From: an uncultured Coriobacteriaceae bacterium
GTDB taxonomy: Bacteria; Actinomycetota; Coriobacteriia; Coriobacteriales; Coriobacteriaceae
Direction: 5' to 3'
Assembly: GCA_944320725.1 (NCBI GenBank)
Contig: CALUIM010000008.1
Coordinates: 158,385-200,585, forward strand
DNA length: 42,201 nucleotides
Below the pieces are notes generated by a model, which did not search any database, had not been told where the DNA came from, and saw nothing but the letters and a program-made list of their open reading frames with translations. Position 1 is the stretch's first letter. Every line of letters begins with the position of its first letter. Both the position numbers and the translations under genes were made by a program. Shown one piece after another: positions 1 to 7,064 of the stretch.

Positions 1-573
1 GTTGAAGATGGCCTTCATCTCATGATGGTTGGGCTTGATAAGCAGCGGGTTGGTAGCGGCGAGCTTTTTGAGCTTGCTGCTGGAGAGGTCGAGGACCACG
101 TCGGCGCCGCGCTCCTTGGCGTGCTCGACAACCTTGTCGAGGAAGTTCGCCGAGGCCTTGGGCGGCAGCGAGCCGGAGATGATGAGGCAGTCGAGATCGC
201 CGGTGGTGTCGAGGATCTTGAAGAGCTCCTGCTCGCCCTCGGGGGTGAGGATGGGACCCGGGTTGAGGATGCCGTACTCGTTCTCGCCATCGTTGAAATA
301 GGAGTTGATGCGGGTGACGCCGTCGATCCACACCGGGCGGCAGAGGCAGCCCATGTTCATGGTCTCGTCGACAACGTACTTGCCGGTGAAGCCCGCGAAG
401 AAGCCGAGGGCAACGGAGTCCACGCCGAACTTCTTGAGGGCGAACGACACGTCGAGGCCCTTGCCGTTGGCCGTGTAGCTCGCGTTCAGGGAGCGCACGT
501 TCTCATTCGGGATGAGAGGGGGGCACGAGACGGTCATATCGACGGCGGGATTCGCGGTTAGAGTGTAATACAT
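1..573 (-). CDS. fruK: 1-phosphofructokinase family (PfkB) sugar kinase, partial
   Basis: This is the N-terminal 191 codons; the gene continues beyond the left edge. The product starts MYYTLTANPAVD, the usual opening of FruK/LacC-type PfkB kinases, and keeps the N-terminal NGKGLDVSFALKKFG sugar-binding motif and a mid-domain SGSLPP motif. Family members phosphorylate fructose-1-phosphate (or tagatose-6-phosphate) with ATP in the cytosol. The ATG at 571-573 is preceded by a modest AAGG-type ribosome site. It lies about 100 nt downstream of ptsI on the same strand, so co-expression with the general PTS proteins is likely and fits fructose use. The tagatose-6-phosphate kinase alternative cannot be excluded because the C-terminal half, with the catalytic Asp, is outside the window. 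Confidence 0.8.
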   Translation of the reverse strand, partial: MYYTLTANPAVDMTVSCPPLIPNENVRSLNASYTANGKGLDVSFALKKFGVDSVALGFFAGFTGKYVVDETMNMGCLCRPVWIDGVTRINSYFNDGENEYGILNPGPILTPEGEQELFKILDTTGDLDCLIISGSLPPKASANFLDKVVEHAKERGADVVLDLSSSKLKKLAATNPLLIKPNHHEMKAIFN

Positions 574-601
574 GGCACCAACCTTTCTTTCTTCGCACGA
601 A

Positions 602-636
602 GCTGCATGGCGCTAACGATAAACGCGCCATGCAGC
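602..636 (-). terminator. Perfect 12-bp inverted repeat between ptsI and fruK
   Basis: GCTGCATGGCGC (602-613) and GCGCCATGCAGC (625-636) form a perfect 12-bp stem with an 11-nt loop. It sits between the ptsI stop and the kinase start. No T-run follows on the minus strand, so it may be an RNA-processing or attenuation hairpin rather than a classical terminator. Confidence 0.4.
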
Positions 637-672
637 GAATGCAACCATTATTCGCCAAGGCATTACCAAGCC

Positions 673-2376
673 TTAACGAGCGGCCCCCTCAAGTGCAGCC
701 TTGACCTCCTCGGCCGTGGTGAGCTGCATGACCTCGGCCTCGAGGGCGTCGGCATCGGCCTTGGACCACTGGGAGATGGCCTTGCGGGTCTTGAGGACGC
801 TCGGCGCGGAGACCGAGAACTCCTCCATGCCCCAGGAGATGAGCAGCGGGGTGAGCAGCGGATCGGCCGCGGCCTCGCCGCACATGCCAACCATGATGCC
901 CTCCTTGACGCCGTTCACGATGATGTTCTTGATGGCGCGCAGCACCGCCGGGTAATACCAGCTGTAGAGGTAGGCGACCTTGTCGTTGCCACGGTCGGAC
1001 GCCATGGTGTAGCCGGTGAGGTCGTTCGTGCCGATCGAGAAGAACGCCGCCTCCTTGGCGAGGATGTCGGCGATGTTGGCGGCGGCGGCCGTCTCCATCA
1101 TGATGCCGACCTCGATGTTCTCATCGAACTTGTAGCCCTCTTCGCGCAGCTCGGTCTTGCACTGCTCGACGAGCTCCTTGACCTGGCGGAGCTCCTCCAC
1201 GCAGGTGACGAGCGGCACCATGATCTTGATGTCGCCGAAGGCGCTGGCGCGCAGAAGCGCGCGGAGCTGGACCTTGTACTCGTCGGGGTTGTCGAGGCAG
1301 TAACGCACCGCACGATAGCCCATGAAGGGGTTCTCCTCCTTCTGGAGCTTCATGTACGGGATCTCCTTGTCGCCGCCCACGTCGAGCGTACGGATGATGA
1401 CCGGAGCGCCCTTCAGGGTGACGGCAACCTTGCGATACGCCTCGAACTGCTCCTCCTCGCTGGGCAGCGAGGTGGCATCCATGAAGAGGAACTCGGAGCG
1501 GAACAGGCCGATGGCCTCGCAGTCGTGATCAACGGCGCCCTTGGCGTCCTCGGGGTTGCCGATGTTGCAGGCAAGGGTCTTCTTATCACCGTCGGCGGTG
1601 ACGGTGGGCTTGCCGCGATACGCCTCGAGGGCGCGCTTCTCGGCGGCAAAGGCCTCGGCACGCTCACGGTAATCAGAGAGCATGGCCTCGTCGGGATCGG
1701 GGATCACGTGGCCGTTGATGCCGTCGACCACAGCGGTCATGCCGTTGAGCAGGGCGCCGCAGGCGTTGGGCACCGAGAGCACCGCGGGGATCTCGAGCGC
1801 GCGGGCGATGATGGCGGAGTGCGACGTGCGGCCGCCCACCTCGGTCACGATGCCGGCCACGTTCTCTTTGTCGATGGTGGCCGTCATGGACGGGGTGAGG
1901 TCGTGCACCACGACGATCGAGCCGGCGGGCAGCACGGAGAGGTCGACGACCTCGCGACCGAGGAGCTCTGCCAGAATACCGGTGCGGATGTCGGCGATGT
2001 CGGCGGCGCGCAGACGGAACATCTCGTCGTCCATGGAGAGGAACATGTTCTCGAACATGGTCGCGGTCTCGACGAGCGCCTGCTCGGCGCACATGCCGCC
2101 GTCGATGGCGGTGCTAATGCCGTCGACCAGGCCCGGATCCTGCGCGAGCATGATGTGGCCGCTCATGATCTCGGCCTCGTTCTCGCCCACGGTGACCTTC
2201 ATGCGGTCTGCCTGCGCCTGGGTCTTCTCACAGAACACGTCGAGCGCTGCCTTATAGCGGGCCTTCTCGGCGTCGGTGTCCTCCACGGAGTGGGGCTCAA
2301 AGGAGAGATCGGGCTCGACCGCCACGACGACGGTGCCGATGCCGATGCCCTCGGATGCGTTAACTCCCTCGTACAT
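673..2376 (-). CDS. ptsI: PTS enzyme I (phosphoenolpyruvate-protein phosphotransferase)
   Basis: Enzyme I takes phosphate from phosphoenolpyruvate on a histidine and passes it to HPr in the cytosol, feeding all PTS sugar transporters. The 567-residue length is normal. Visible motifs are the phospho-histidine loop GGRTSHSAIIAR (His186), the PEP-domain GTNDLT stretch near residue 450 and the active-site GMCGE (Cys499). Two otherwise conserved stretches differ from the usual sequence: GTNDLTGYTMA rather than GTNDLTQYTLA, and MMETAAAANIAD rather than a VPAAA-type segment. The ATG is preceded by GAGGAAC at good spacing. The gene follows ptsH on the same strand, but a strong intrinsic terminator lies between them (2416-2449), so ptsI may depend on readthrough or on its own promoter. 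Confidence 0.97.
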   Translation of the reverse strand: MYEGVNASEGIGIGTVVVAVEPDLSFEPHSVEDTDAEKARYKAALDVFCEKTQAQADRMKVTVGENEAEIMSGHIMLAQDPGLVDGISTAIDGGMCAEQALVETATMFENMFLSMDDEMFRLRAADIADIRTGILAELLGREVVDLSVLPAGSIVVVHDLTPSMTATIDKENVAGIVTEVGGRTSHSAIIARALEIPAVLSVPNACGALLNGMTAVVDGINGHVIPDPDEAMLSDYRERAEAFAAEKRALEAYRGKPTVTADGDKKTLACNIGNPEDAKGAVDHDCEAIGLFRSEFLFMDATSLPSEEEQFEAYRKVAVTLKGAPVIIRTLDVGGDKEIPYMKLQKEENPFMGYRAVRYCLDNPDEYKVQLRALLRASAFGDIKIMVPLVTCVEELRQVKELVEQCKTELREEGYKFDENIEVGIMMETAAAANIADILAKEAAFFSIGTNDLTGYTMASDRGNDKVAYLYSWYYPAVLRAIKNIIVNGVKEGIMVGMCGEAAADPLLTPLLISWGMEEFSVSAPSVLKTRKAISQWSKADADALEAEVMQLTTAEEVKAALEGAAR

Positions 2377-2415
2377 ACCCGTTCCTCTCTCGGGCGCTAT
2401 GGCACCCGGGTATTC

Positions 2416-2449
2416 AAAAAACGCGGACGTCTGGTGAAAGACGCCCGCG
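2416..2449 (-). terminator. Rho-independent terminator between ptsH and ptsI
   Basis: On the minus strand an 11-bp stem (CGCGGGCGTCT / AGACGTCCGCG, one G-U pair) with a 6-nt loop is followed directly by TTTTTT. On the plus strand the wobble would be an A-C mismatch, so the structure is directional. It ends about 40 nt before the ptsI start. Confidence 0.85.
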
Positions 2450-2504
2450 CTACTCTCCTATGGACTCAGTTGTTCAAGGTGAGACACACTTGAAGCAGTG
2501 TGAG

Positions 2505-2768
2505 TTACTCGCCAAGACCGCTCTTGATGAGCTCGACAGCAGCGGTGAGAGCGTCGGCCTCGTCAGCGCCGTCGCAACGAATCTCGACCTCGGTGCCGCA
2601 CGGGATGCCAGCGGCCATGAGGGCCATGGGGCTCTTGCCGTTGACCTCCTTCTCGGGGGTGACGACGGTCACGTCGCAGGCATACTTGCCCATGGTGGAC
2701 GCGAAGAGGCCGGCGGGACGCATGTGAAGACCCTGCGGGTTGACAAGCGTAACCTTCTCAGAAACCAT
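2505..2768 (-). CDS. ptsH: PTS phosphocarrier protein HPr
   Basis: This 87-residue protein carries phosphate from enzyme I to sugar-specific EIIA domains. The active-site loop is NPQGLHMRPA with His15; Met replaces the common Ala in GLHARPA. Ser46 lies in NGKSPMALMAAG, the site used by HPr kinase in Gram-positive bacteria, so carbon catabolite regulation through Ser phosphorylation is plausible. The ATG at 2766-2768 was chosen because AAGGAG sits 7 nt upstream and the protein then has the family length. A longer in-frame start at 2825 adds a non-homologous leader and is rejected. It is the first gene of the ptsH-ptsI-kinase cluster. Confidence 0.97.
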   Translation of the reverse strand: MVSEKVTLVNPQGLHMRPAGLFASTMGKYACDVTVVTPEKEVNGKSPMALMAAGIPCGTEVEIRCDGADEADALTAAVELIKSGLGE

Positions 2769-2944
2769 AGTTAGACTCCTTTTCCCACATGCCCCGACGC
2801 ACGCGAGGCACGATAGACGACGCACTTAGTTTACCGCATATGCGTACAAATGAAACACAAAACGGCGAGCGGTTGCGGAATTAGGCGATAAGATTGTGCT
2901 TGAGATGCGCAAACCGGCACCGACACACGCAAAGGATCCGCACG

Positions 2945-4312
2945 ATGCATGGCCATCAACGAATACTCTATGCACGTACAGCGCCGCTTCTGTGCGCGCT
3001 CTGCCTGTTCGTTCCCGGACTTTTTGGGATTGTGCTCACCGACGTTGGCCACGCGCCAGACGTCTGGACACACGCCTATCGGATATCCGGCATTGTGAAC
3101 GGAGATGTCGTCGCGCGTCCCGTTTCGTCGACCTCTCGCTACCACAGCGTCGCAGAGGAAAACGTTGGCGGCGCCGTCGATCGCGAGATCGTCGAGCTCT
3201 CCATCGAGCACTATAACGACCATGACCCGGGCTCCGTGCTGCCGGAAAGCATCTCTGGGCAGCAAGGGAAAACCATCAACGTACCCTACAACAACACCGC
3301 CGCATACAGCCCGCTCGCCTATGTGCCGCAGCTCGCTGCGTTTGCAGTAGGCAAAGCGCTGGGCATCGGCGCGCTGGCAACGTATTACCTTGCCGAGGTA
3401 ATCATGCTCGTGGTGTGGACGGCGCTCGGAACGTTCGCCTTGATGGCACTGCCGCGCTTTCGCGCACCCATGCTGGCGCTCATGCTCTTCCCCGCCATGT
3501 GGCTCCCCTATTCGTACGCCATATCGGCAGATTCGCTAGCCCTCATACTGTGCGTGCTGTATACCTGCCTTGTCTTCCGTGGCATCGATCAGCCGGACGC
3601 AAGGACGTTTGCCGCTATAGGCGTTGTCGGCCTCTTGCTGGCTGTTGGCAAGTTTTCAAACGCTCCGCTGTTCGCCATTGCATTGGCGGTTCCCCTTGTT
3701 GGTGGCTGCACAGCGCGACGCGGCAGCGACCAAGCGACTGCACCTGCGGTACAACTCGGCGGCAATCCGCGCTCGCAGCGGATTCACAGTCTTCGTGGTG
3801 GAAGTGCATGGCTCTATGCTTGCTTTGCGCTTGCAGTGATCGTAGACATCATCTGGCTGAAGCTGGGAACGTCGCATTTCACAACGAGCCCCTCAATGGT
3901 GTCGCATGCCGTTGCCGCACAGCGCTCGGCCAGCCTTCTGGGCAATCCGCTCGAGCCGCTTGCCCACATCGTGTATAGCATCATGCACGTTGAGGGCGCC
4001 TATCTCTTTGGACGAGAAGGCGTTGCCATATTCTGGTTCGGTCTTGCGGTGGGCATCTTGCTCACGCTCGTCGTGTTCCTTCAAACGAGGTCGCGACGGG
4101 CGCTGTTTTGGCTTTGGGTGTGCTTGGTTGTCATGGTCGCCGCCCTGATTGCCTACCTCGCGCTTTGGCTGCAGTACACCCCTGATGGCGTTCCGGGCGT
4201 GATGGGCGTTCAATACCGCTACTTTCTCCCCTACCTACCGTTTGCGGTCTTGCTGTTTGCAGATGACTGCCAGGGCGGTCATCTGTTTGCTTCGAGCAAA
4301 CAGGCTGCCTAG
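2945..4312 (+). CDS. Polytopic membrane protein, DUF2142-like
   Basis: The 455-residue product has about nine hydrophobic segments, beginning with one near residues 12-32. A long extracytoplasmic loop (about 35-115) precedes the NTAAYSPLAY segment. Near the C-terminus it has QYRYFLPYLPF, resembling the [QG]-RYFLP-LP signature of DUF2142 membrane proteins, which are found in cell-surface polysaccharide loci and resemble GT-C glycosyltransferases. The start is placed at the ATG with AAGGA upstream, not at an earlier in-frame ATG. It is divergent from ptsH and precedes the tRNA. Function is unknown; the family call is from visible motifs only. Confidence 0.7.
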   Translation: MHGHQRILYARTAPLLCALCLFVPGLFGIVLTDVGHAPDVWTHAYRISGIVNGDVVARPVSSTSRYHSVAEENVGGAVDREIVELSIEHYNDHDPGSVLPESISGQQGKTINVPYNNTAAYSPLAYVPQLAAFAVGKALGIGALATYYLAEVIMLVVWTALGTFALMALPRFRAPMLALMLFPAMWLPYSYAISADSLALILCVLYTCLVFRGIDQPDARTFAAIGVVGLLLAVGKFSNAPLFAIALAVPLVGGCTARRGSDQATAPAVQLGGNPRSQRIHSLRGGSAWLYACFALAVIVDIIWLKLGTSHFTTSPSMVSHAVAAQRSASLLGNPLEPLAHIVYSIMHVEGAYLFGREGVAIFWFGLAVGILLTLVVFLQTRSRRALFWLWVCLVVMVAALIAYLALWLQYTPDGVPGVMGVQYRYFLPYLPFAVLLFADDCQGGHLFASSKQAA

Positions 4313-4336
4313 AGCATCGAGTAGCGCGGAATCGTC

Positions 4337-4342
4337 TATAAT
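4337..4342 (+). promoter_or_regulatory. TATAAT -10 element upstream of tRNA-Arg
   Basis: A perfect TATAAT lies 21 nt before the mature tRNA 5' end. No good -35 hexamer is visible at the expected distance. Confidence 0.45.
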
Positions 4343-4363
4343 CGAGAACCGCTTATTGCACAC

Positions 4364-4440
4364 GCGCCCTTAGCTCAGTTGGATAGAGCAGGAGACTTCT
4401 AATCTCAAGGTCGTGGGTTCGAATCCCCCAGGGCGCACCA
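4364..4440 (+). tRNA. tRNA-Arg (anticodon TCT)
   Basis: The 77-nt cloverleaf has a perfect 7-bp acceptor stem (GCGCCCT/AGGGCGC), D arm GCTC-AGAGC, anticodon loop CTTCTAA with anticodon TCT (reads AGA), T arm GTGGG-TTCGAAT-CCCCC and an encoded CCA end. A T-run hairpin follows. tRNA genes are common integration sites, and an A+T-richer island with a retron gene begins directly downstream. I found no second copy of the tRNA 3' end, so site-specific integration is not shown. Confidence 0.97.
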
Positions 4441-4449
4441 TAGAACTTC

Positions 4450-4477
4450 AAGGGGAGCCAGAGGGCCCCCTTTTTTT
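4450..4477 (+). terminator. Terminator after tRNA-Arg
   Basis: AAGGGG pairs with CCCCTT across an 11-nt loop, followed by a run of seven T on the plus strand. Confidence 0.7.
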
Positions 4478-4827
4478 CTAGCTTAATACCACGTGTGCCA
4501 CAAATGAGACACAGAGATGCGATTATTGATGCGAAACTTAGGCGGAAGAGCCCCGCATGCGCCGCGCAGAGGCGGATGTACTTTGTCTTTAAGGACCATG
4601 AGCGACTCCATGGCGGTATTGTCCTTGGGGTTGAAAATCGACCCCATAGGCAGCCTAATCCCGATGCCGCACAAAATCCAGTCCGTCAATCCAGCCGGCT
4701 TATTATTTATGATTTCCCTTAGTAATTCTTGGAAAAGCAGATGTTCCCTTACGCTACCGATTGCTTAATGAAAGCGAGCTCTGAAATGAAAGACAATCTC
4801 GCGCGTTCATCATCCGAACAAAGAAAA
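4478..4827. other. Gene-poor left flank of the retron island, possible IS3-type remnant
   Basis: No intact gene is visible. On the minus strand, around 4560-4690, an open stretch reads KDNTAMESLMVLKDKV. This resembles the DNA-MESFF-LKDE segment of IS3-family transposases, but nothing else of such a gene is recognisable. The stretch is lower in G+C than the core genes to the left. Confidence 0.3.
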
Positions 4828-6543
4828 TCATATTCCCAAATCCTTGGCGAGTTCCGGGTCGACTCTCCCCACGCTAGACAGCAATATGAAATGACCATCT
4901 CGATCATAACTGCCATTCCCGCTGCCTTTTACAACTAACCCAATCACCTCTCCACGAGAATTGAAAACCGGACCACCACTCATGCCTTTTATAAACGCAC
5001 GATCTACAACAACACTTAATATGTCGTCTTCTTCCAATATTTCTACGACCACTGCAGTCACTATTCTGATATGTGAGTGACCATCAGCATAACCATACGC
5101 CGCGACCCTTTCCCCACGTTGTGGAAGATAGGAGCTGTTGAGCCGCAGCGAAGGAAATGGCGCCAAGACACTCGGGAGATCAATAGCGGAGATATCTAAA
5201 AGATAATTCTCCCTAACACTGGCTATATCTACGTTAATTGGGTTAACTAATACCCCGAGATCAGCAGAAACTGTAGACAAATCAGAATCGTAAATCGCAC
5301 GGATTGCTCCAGAAGAAGGCTCCTTGAGACAATGGCGACAAGTGACCAGCTTTCCTCCTCCAAGGAAGGTTGTACCCGAAGCCTCGTACTCTTCAATCCC
5401 CGCACCTGTAGAACCAGGCAACAATGGAAGCCTGTAACAAGCCTGCGTGGAAAGGCGGAAAACCAATTGTTCTGGCAAAAGCTCTGGAACAGTCTGCCCC
5501 GTTAGGCTATAAAACGACGTCCATAAAAGCTGCATCGGACGAGACGACCTATAATTTGCCCTCGTAATCATATGAAAGTACGAAAGCACCCCATAAATAT
5601 GAGCGATGAAAGAAGATTCGAGAAATTGGCCGTCTTCCGAATAGAAACGAGAATGATATCGTTTCCCTCGAGAATATTGTATGTATCGACTTGCAGCGCT
5701 CTGCGCATCATTCATTTTCCAGTAATGAAACAAGTTTCTGTAATACCTATAGTCGGAGCGCTTAAAATTGGCCTTTTTATTTACAACAACCCCAGTAACA
5801 ACCTGACGAACCCCTAATCCGAAATAACCAGATTTCTTCTCGTTAACAGTAAACCCTTGCTTATCGATAATCGATAATACCTCTTCAGATATTTGGCAGC
5901 TATGGACATGCTCCCTATTGGGAGCAAGGGAAATCATCGCCCTTTTTGAAGTAGAGGAGAAAACCATATCATCGGCATAGCGTGTGTAGCACAGGTTATT
6001 TCTTCTCGCATAGGCAATCAAAGCCTTATCCATCGGAAAGCAAATCATGTTGCTTAGAACTGGAGAGGTTGGCGCTCCTTGCGGAAGAGACCCTTTGTAA
6101 CACACTAAATTAGTCAAAGCATTCGCTGTCTCATCCGAGAATCCAAATAATTTTCCACAGAACAGCCCATGTATTCTTGCAGAGGATATCGAAGGGAAAA
6201 AGTCAACTAAATCTATCTTTACTATCGCGCGCTTGTTTACGTGTTTTAAAGCGTTTGTAACAGTTCCCTTCTGCCTAACAAACCCATGAACCTCAGCCGG
6301 GGCATTGCGTTGATATACGTCAAGCAAAGCACATGCAATCTTCTTTTGAATTCTCTTTAACTTTGGAACTGGAGCGGAGATTTTGCGCCTACCTCCATCA
6401 CTCTTAATAATCTCCTGAGTATGATAGAAATCATTTCGAGCGAACGCGAAAAAAGCCACTTCTTTAGTAGGCACACCAAGAAAAACTGCAAGATCTTGCA
6501 GGGAAGAAATGCAGAGAAAGCTTTGTACGCTAGAATCTGCCAC
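4828..6543 (-). CDS. Retron-type reverse transcriptase fused to a trypsin-like serine protease
   Basis: Residue numbers count from an upstream in-frame GTG at 6577-6579; subtract 12 for the preferred start. The RT part (about 25-345) has GGRRKISAP, the retron region-X motif NALKH (109-113), KIDLVDFFPS with catalytic Asp123, SLPQGAPTSP (LPQG 165-168), RYADD (catalytic DD at 203-204) and the retron region-Y triplet VTG (261-263). After a linker, about 395-575 is a chymotrypsin-fold protease with VTCRHC (His416), LDISAIDL (Asp462) and GMSGGP (Ser534). The start is the GTG at 6541-6543, preceded by AAGGAG at 7-nt spacing; the longer start has no usable ribosome site. RTs of this type use a linked msr-msd RNA to make msDNA, and many retrons are anti-phage systems in which an effector is released on infection; here the fused protease would be the effector. 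Trypsin-like fusions have been noted in retron surveys. No separate effector gene lies nearby. RT identity is near certain; the defence role is inference. Confidence 0.93.
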   Translation of the reverse strand: MADSSVQSFLCISSLQDLAVFLGVPTKEVAFFAFARNDFYHTQEIIKSDGGRRKISAPVPKLKRIQKKIACALLDVYQRNAPAEVHGFVRQKGTVTNALKHVNKRAIVKIDLVDFFPSISSARIHGLFCGKLFGFSDETANALTNLVCYKGSLPQGAPTSPVLSNMICFPMDKALIAYARRNNLCYTRYADDMVFSSTSKRAMISLAPNREHVHSCQISEEVLSIIDKQGFTVNEKKSGYFGLGVRQVVTGVVVNKKANFKRSDYRYYRNLFHYWKMNDAQSAASRYIQYSRGKRYHSRFYSEDGQFLESSFIAHIYGVLSYFHMITRANYRSSRPMQLLWTSFYSLTGQTVPELLPEQLVFRLSTQACYRLPLLPGSTGAGIEEYEASGTTFLGGGKLVTCRHCLKEPSSGAIRAIYDSDLSTVSADLGVLVNPINVDIASVRENYLLDISAIDLPSVLAPFPSLRLNSSYLPQRGERVAAYGYADGHSHIRIVTAVVVEILEEDDILSVVVDRAFIKGMSGGPVFNSRGEVIGLVVKGSGNGSYDRDGHFILLSSVGRVDPELAKDLGI

Positions 6544-6673
6544 AGCAAAGCTCCTTCCGGTCAGGAACGCGGTAAGCACGCCTTAAATATAGCAATTATA
6601 CGGAGGCACGCCTGAACTGATGACTCATTGCCGTGCGGATGCGATACACATCCAAAAGCCGAGCCTTGCTGTG
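6541..6673 (-). ncRNA. Candidate retron msr-msd RNA bounded by 12-nt inverted repeats
   Basis: On the RNA strand CACAGCAAGGCT (6673-6662) pairs over 12 bp, with one G-U, with AGCTTTGCTGTG (6552-6541), enclosing about 109 nt directly upstream of the RT. Retron RNAs have exactly this arrangement: an a1 arm at the transcript 5' end and an a2 arm at the msd end just before the RT gene. Smaller hairpins lie inside: GGATG/CATCC with a 7-nt loop, then GCACG/CGTGC. A retron AGC trinucleotide is present within the first arm. Against it, there is no long canonical msd stem and the second arm reaches the RT start codon. The helix could instead be a 5'UTR structure controlling RT translation. Confidence 0.45.
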
Positions 6674-6679
6674 ACATTA

Positions 6680-6707
6680 ATAGTATTTTACCCTTCCGAT
6701 TAATCAA
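6680..6707 (-). promoter_or_regulatory. Possible promoter for the retron transcript
   Basis: On the minus strand TTGATT (6707-6702) is separated by 16 nt from TACTAT (6685-6680). A start 7 nt further on would fall at about 6673, exactly the outer arm of the inverted repeat. The match to consensus is moderate, so this is suggestive only. Confidence 0.4.
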
Positions 6708-6816
6708 GTAAGCGAATGGCGAGATCTTCTTCCAATCCAGATTGATTCCTCACTATCCAAATCCATCGGCACACCCCCGCTTCGACGAAACGCATCCCAA
6801 CAAATCTAAAAGCCCC

Positions 6817-7002
6817 TCATTCGAAACCAGGGTTGCCGAACTGATAACAGTTAGATGCATCATCACCCGTTATGTGGTCACTTTGCCCGTCCACCAAAAA
6901 CAGCTCCGTTCCGCCAGCTTTTGTCGGCAATGCTTTCGCGAGGTACACATTGTCAGCTCCACGTCGCTTGTTGCCATGACACTTGTAAGTCAACCTTTGC
7001 AT
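6817..7002 (-). pseudogene. Unidentified 61-codon open frame, possibly a gene remnant
   Basis: From an ATG at 7000-7002 the minus strand encodes a 61-residue peptide with a protein-like composition, including DNVYLAKALPTKAGGTELFL and ending QFGNPGFE. No ribosome site of note is visible and no family is recognised. It lies between the candidate retron RNA and the divergent LtaS-like gene. It could be the tail of a decayed gene or a small accessory protein; chance is also possible. Confidence 0.3.
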
Positions 7003-7064
7003 GACATTACATTCCGCTTACAATGACTACGAGAATCTATAAGGGCGCAAAAAGGAGCGACTTC

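Noticed and set aside
607-2493. Long plus-strand open frame opposite ptsI
   Set aside because: It is the antisense shadow of the high-G+C ptsI gene; its composition is repetitive Leu/Asp/His/Gly-rich and has no family motif.
4483-4689. Intact small protein gene on the minus strand
   Set aside because: There is no ribosome site and only a short DNTAMES-like similarity to IS3 transposases; treated as possible debris only.
6595-6600. TATAAT as the main RT promoter
   Set aside because: It has no -35 partner and lies inside the candidate RNA; the TTGATT/TACTAT pair upstream fits the inverted repeat better. It could still act as a weak internal promoter.
4410-7064. Integrative element bounded by tRNA 3'-end repeats
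   Set aside because: I looked for a second copy of the tRNA 3' segment up to the LtaS-like gene and found none; no integrase is present.
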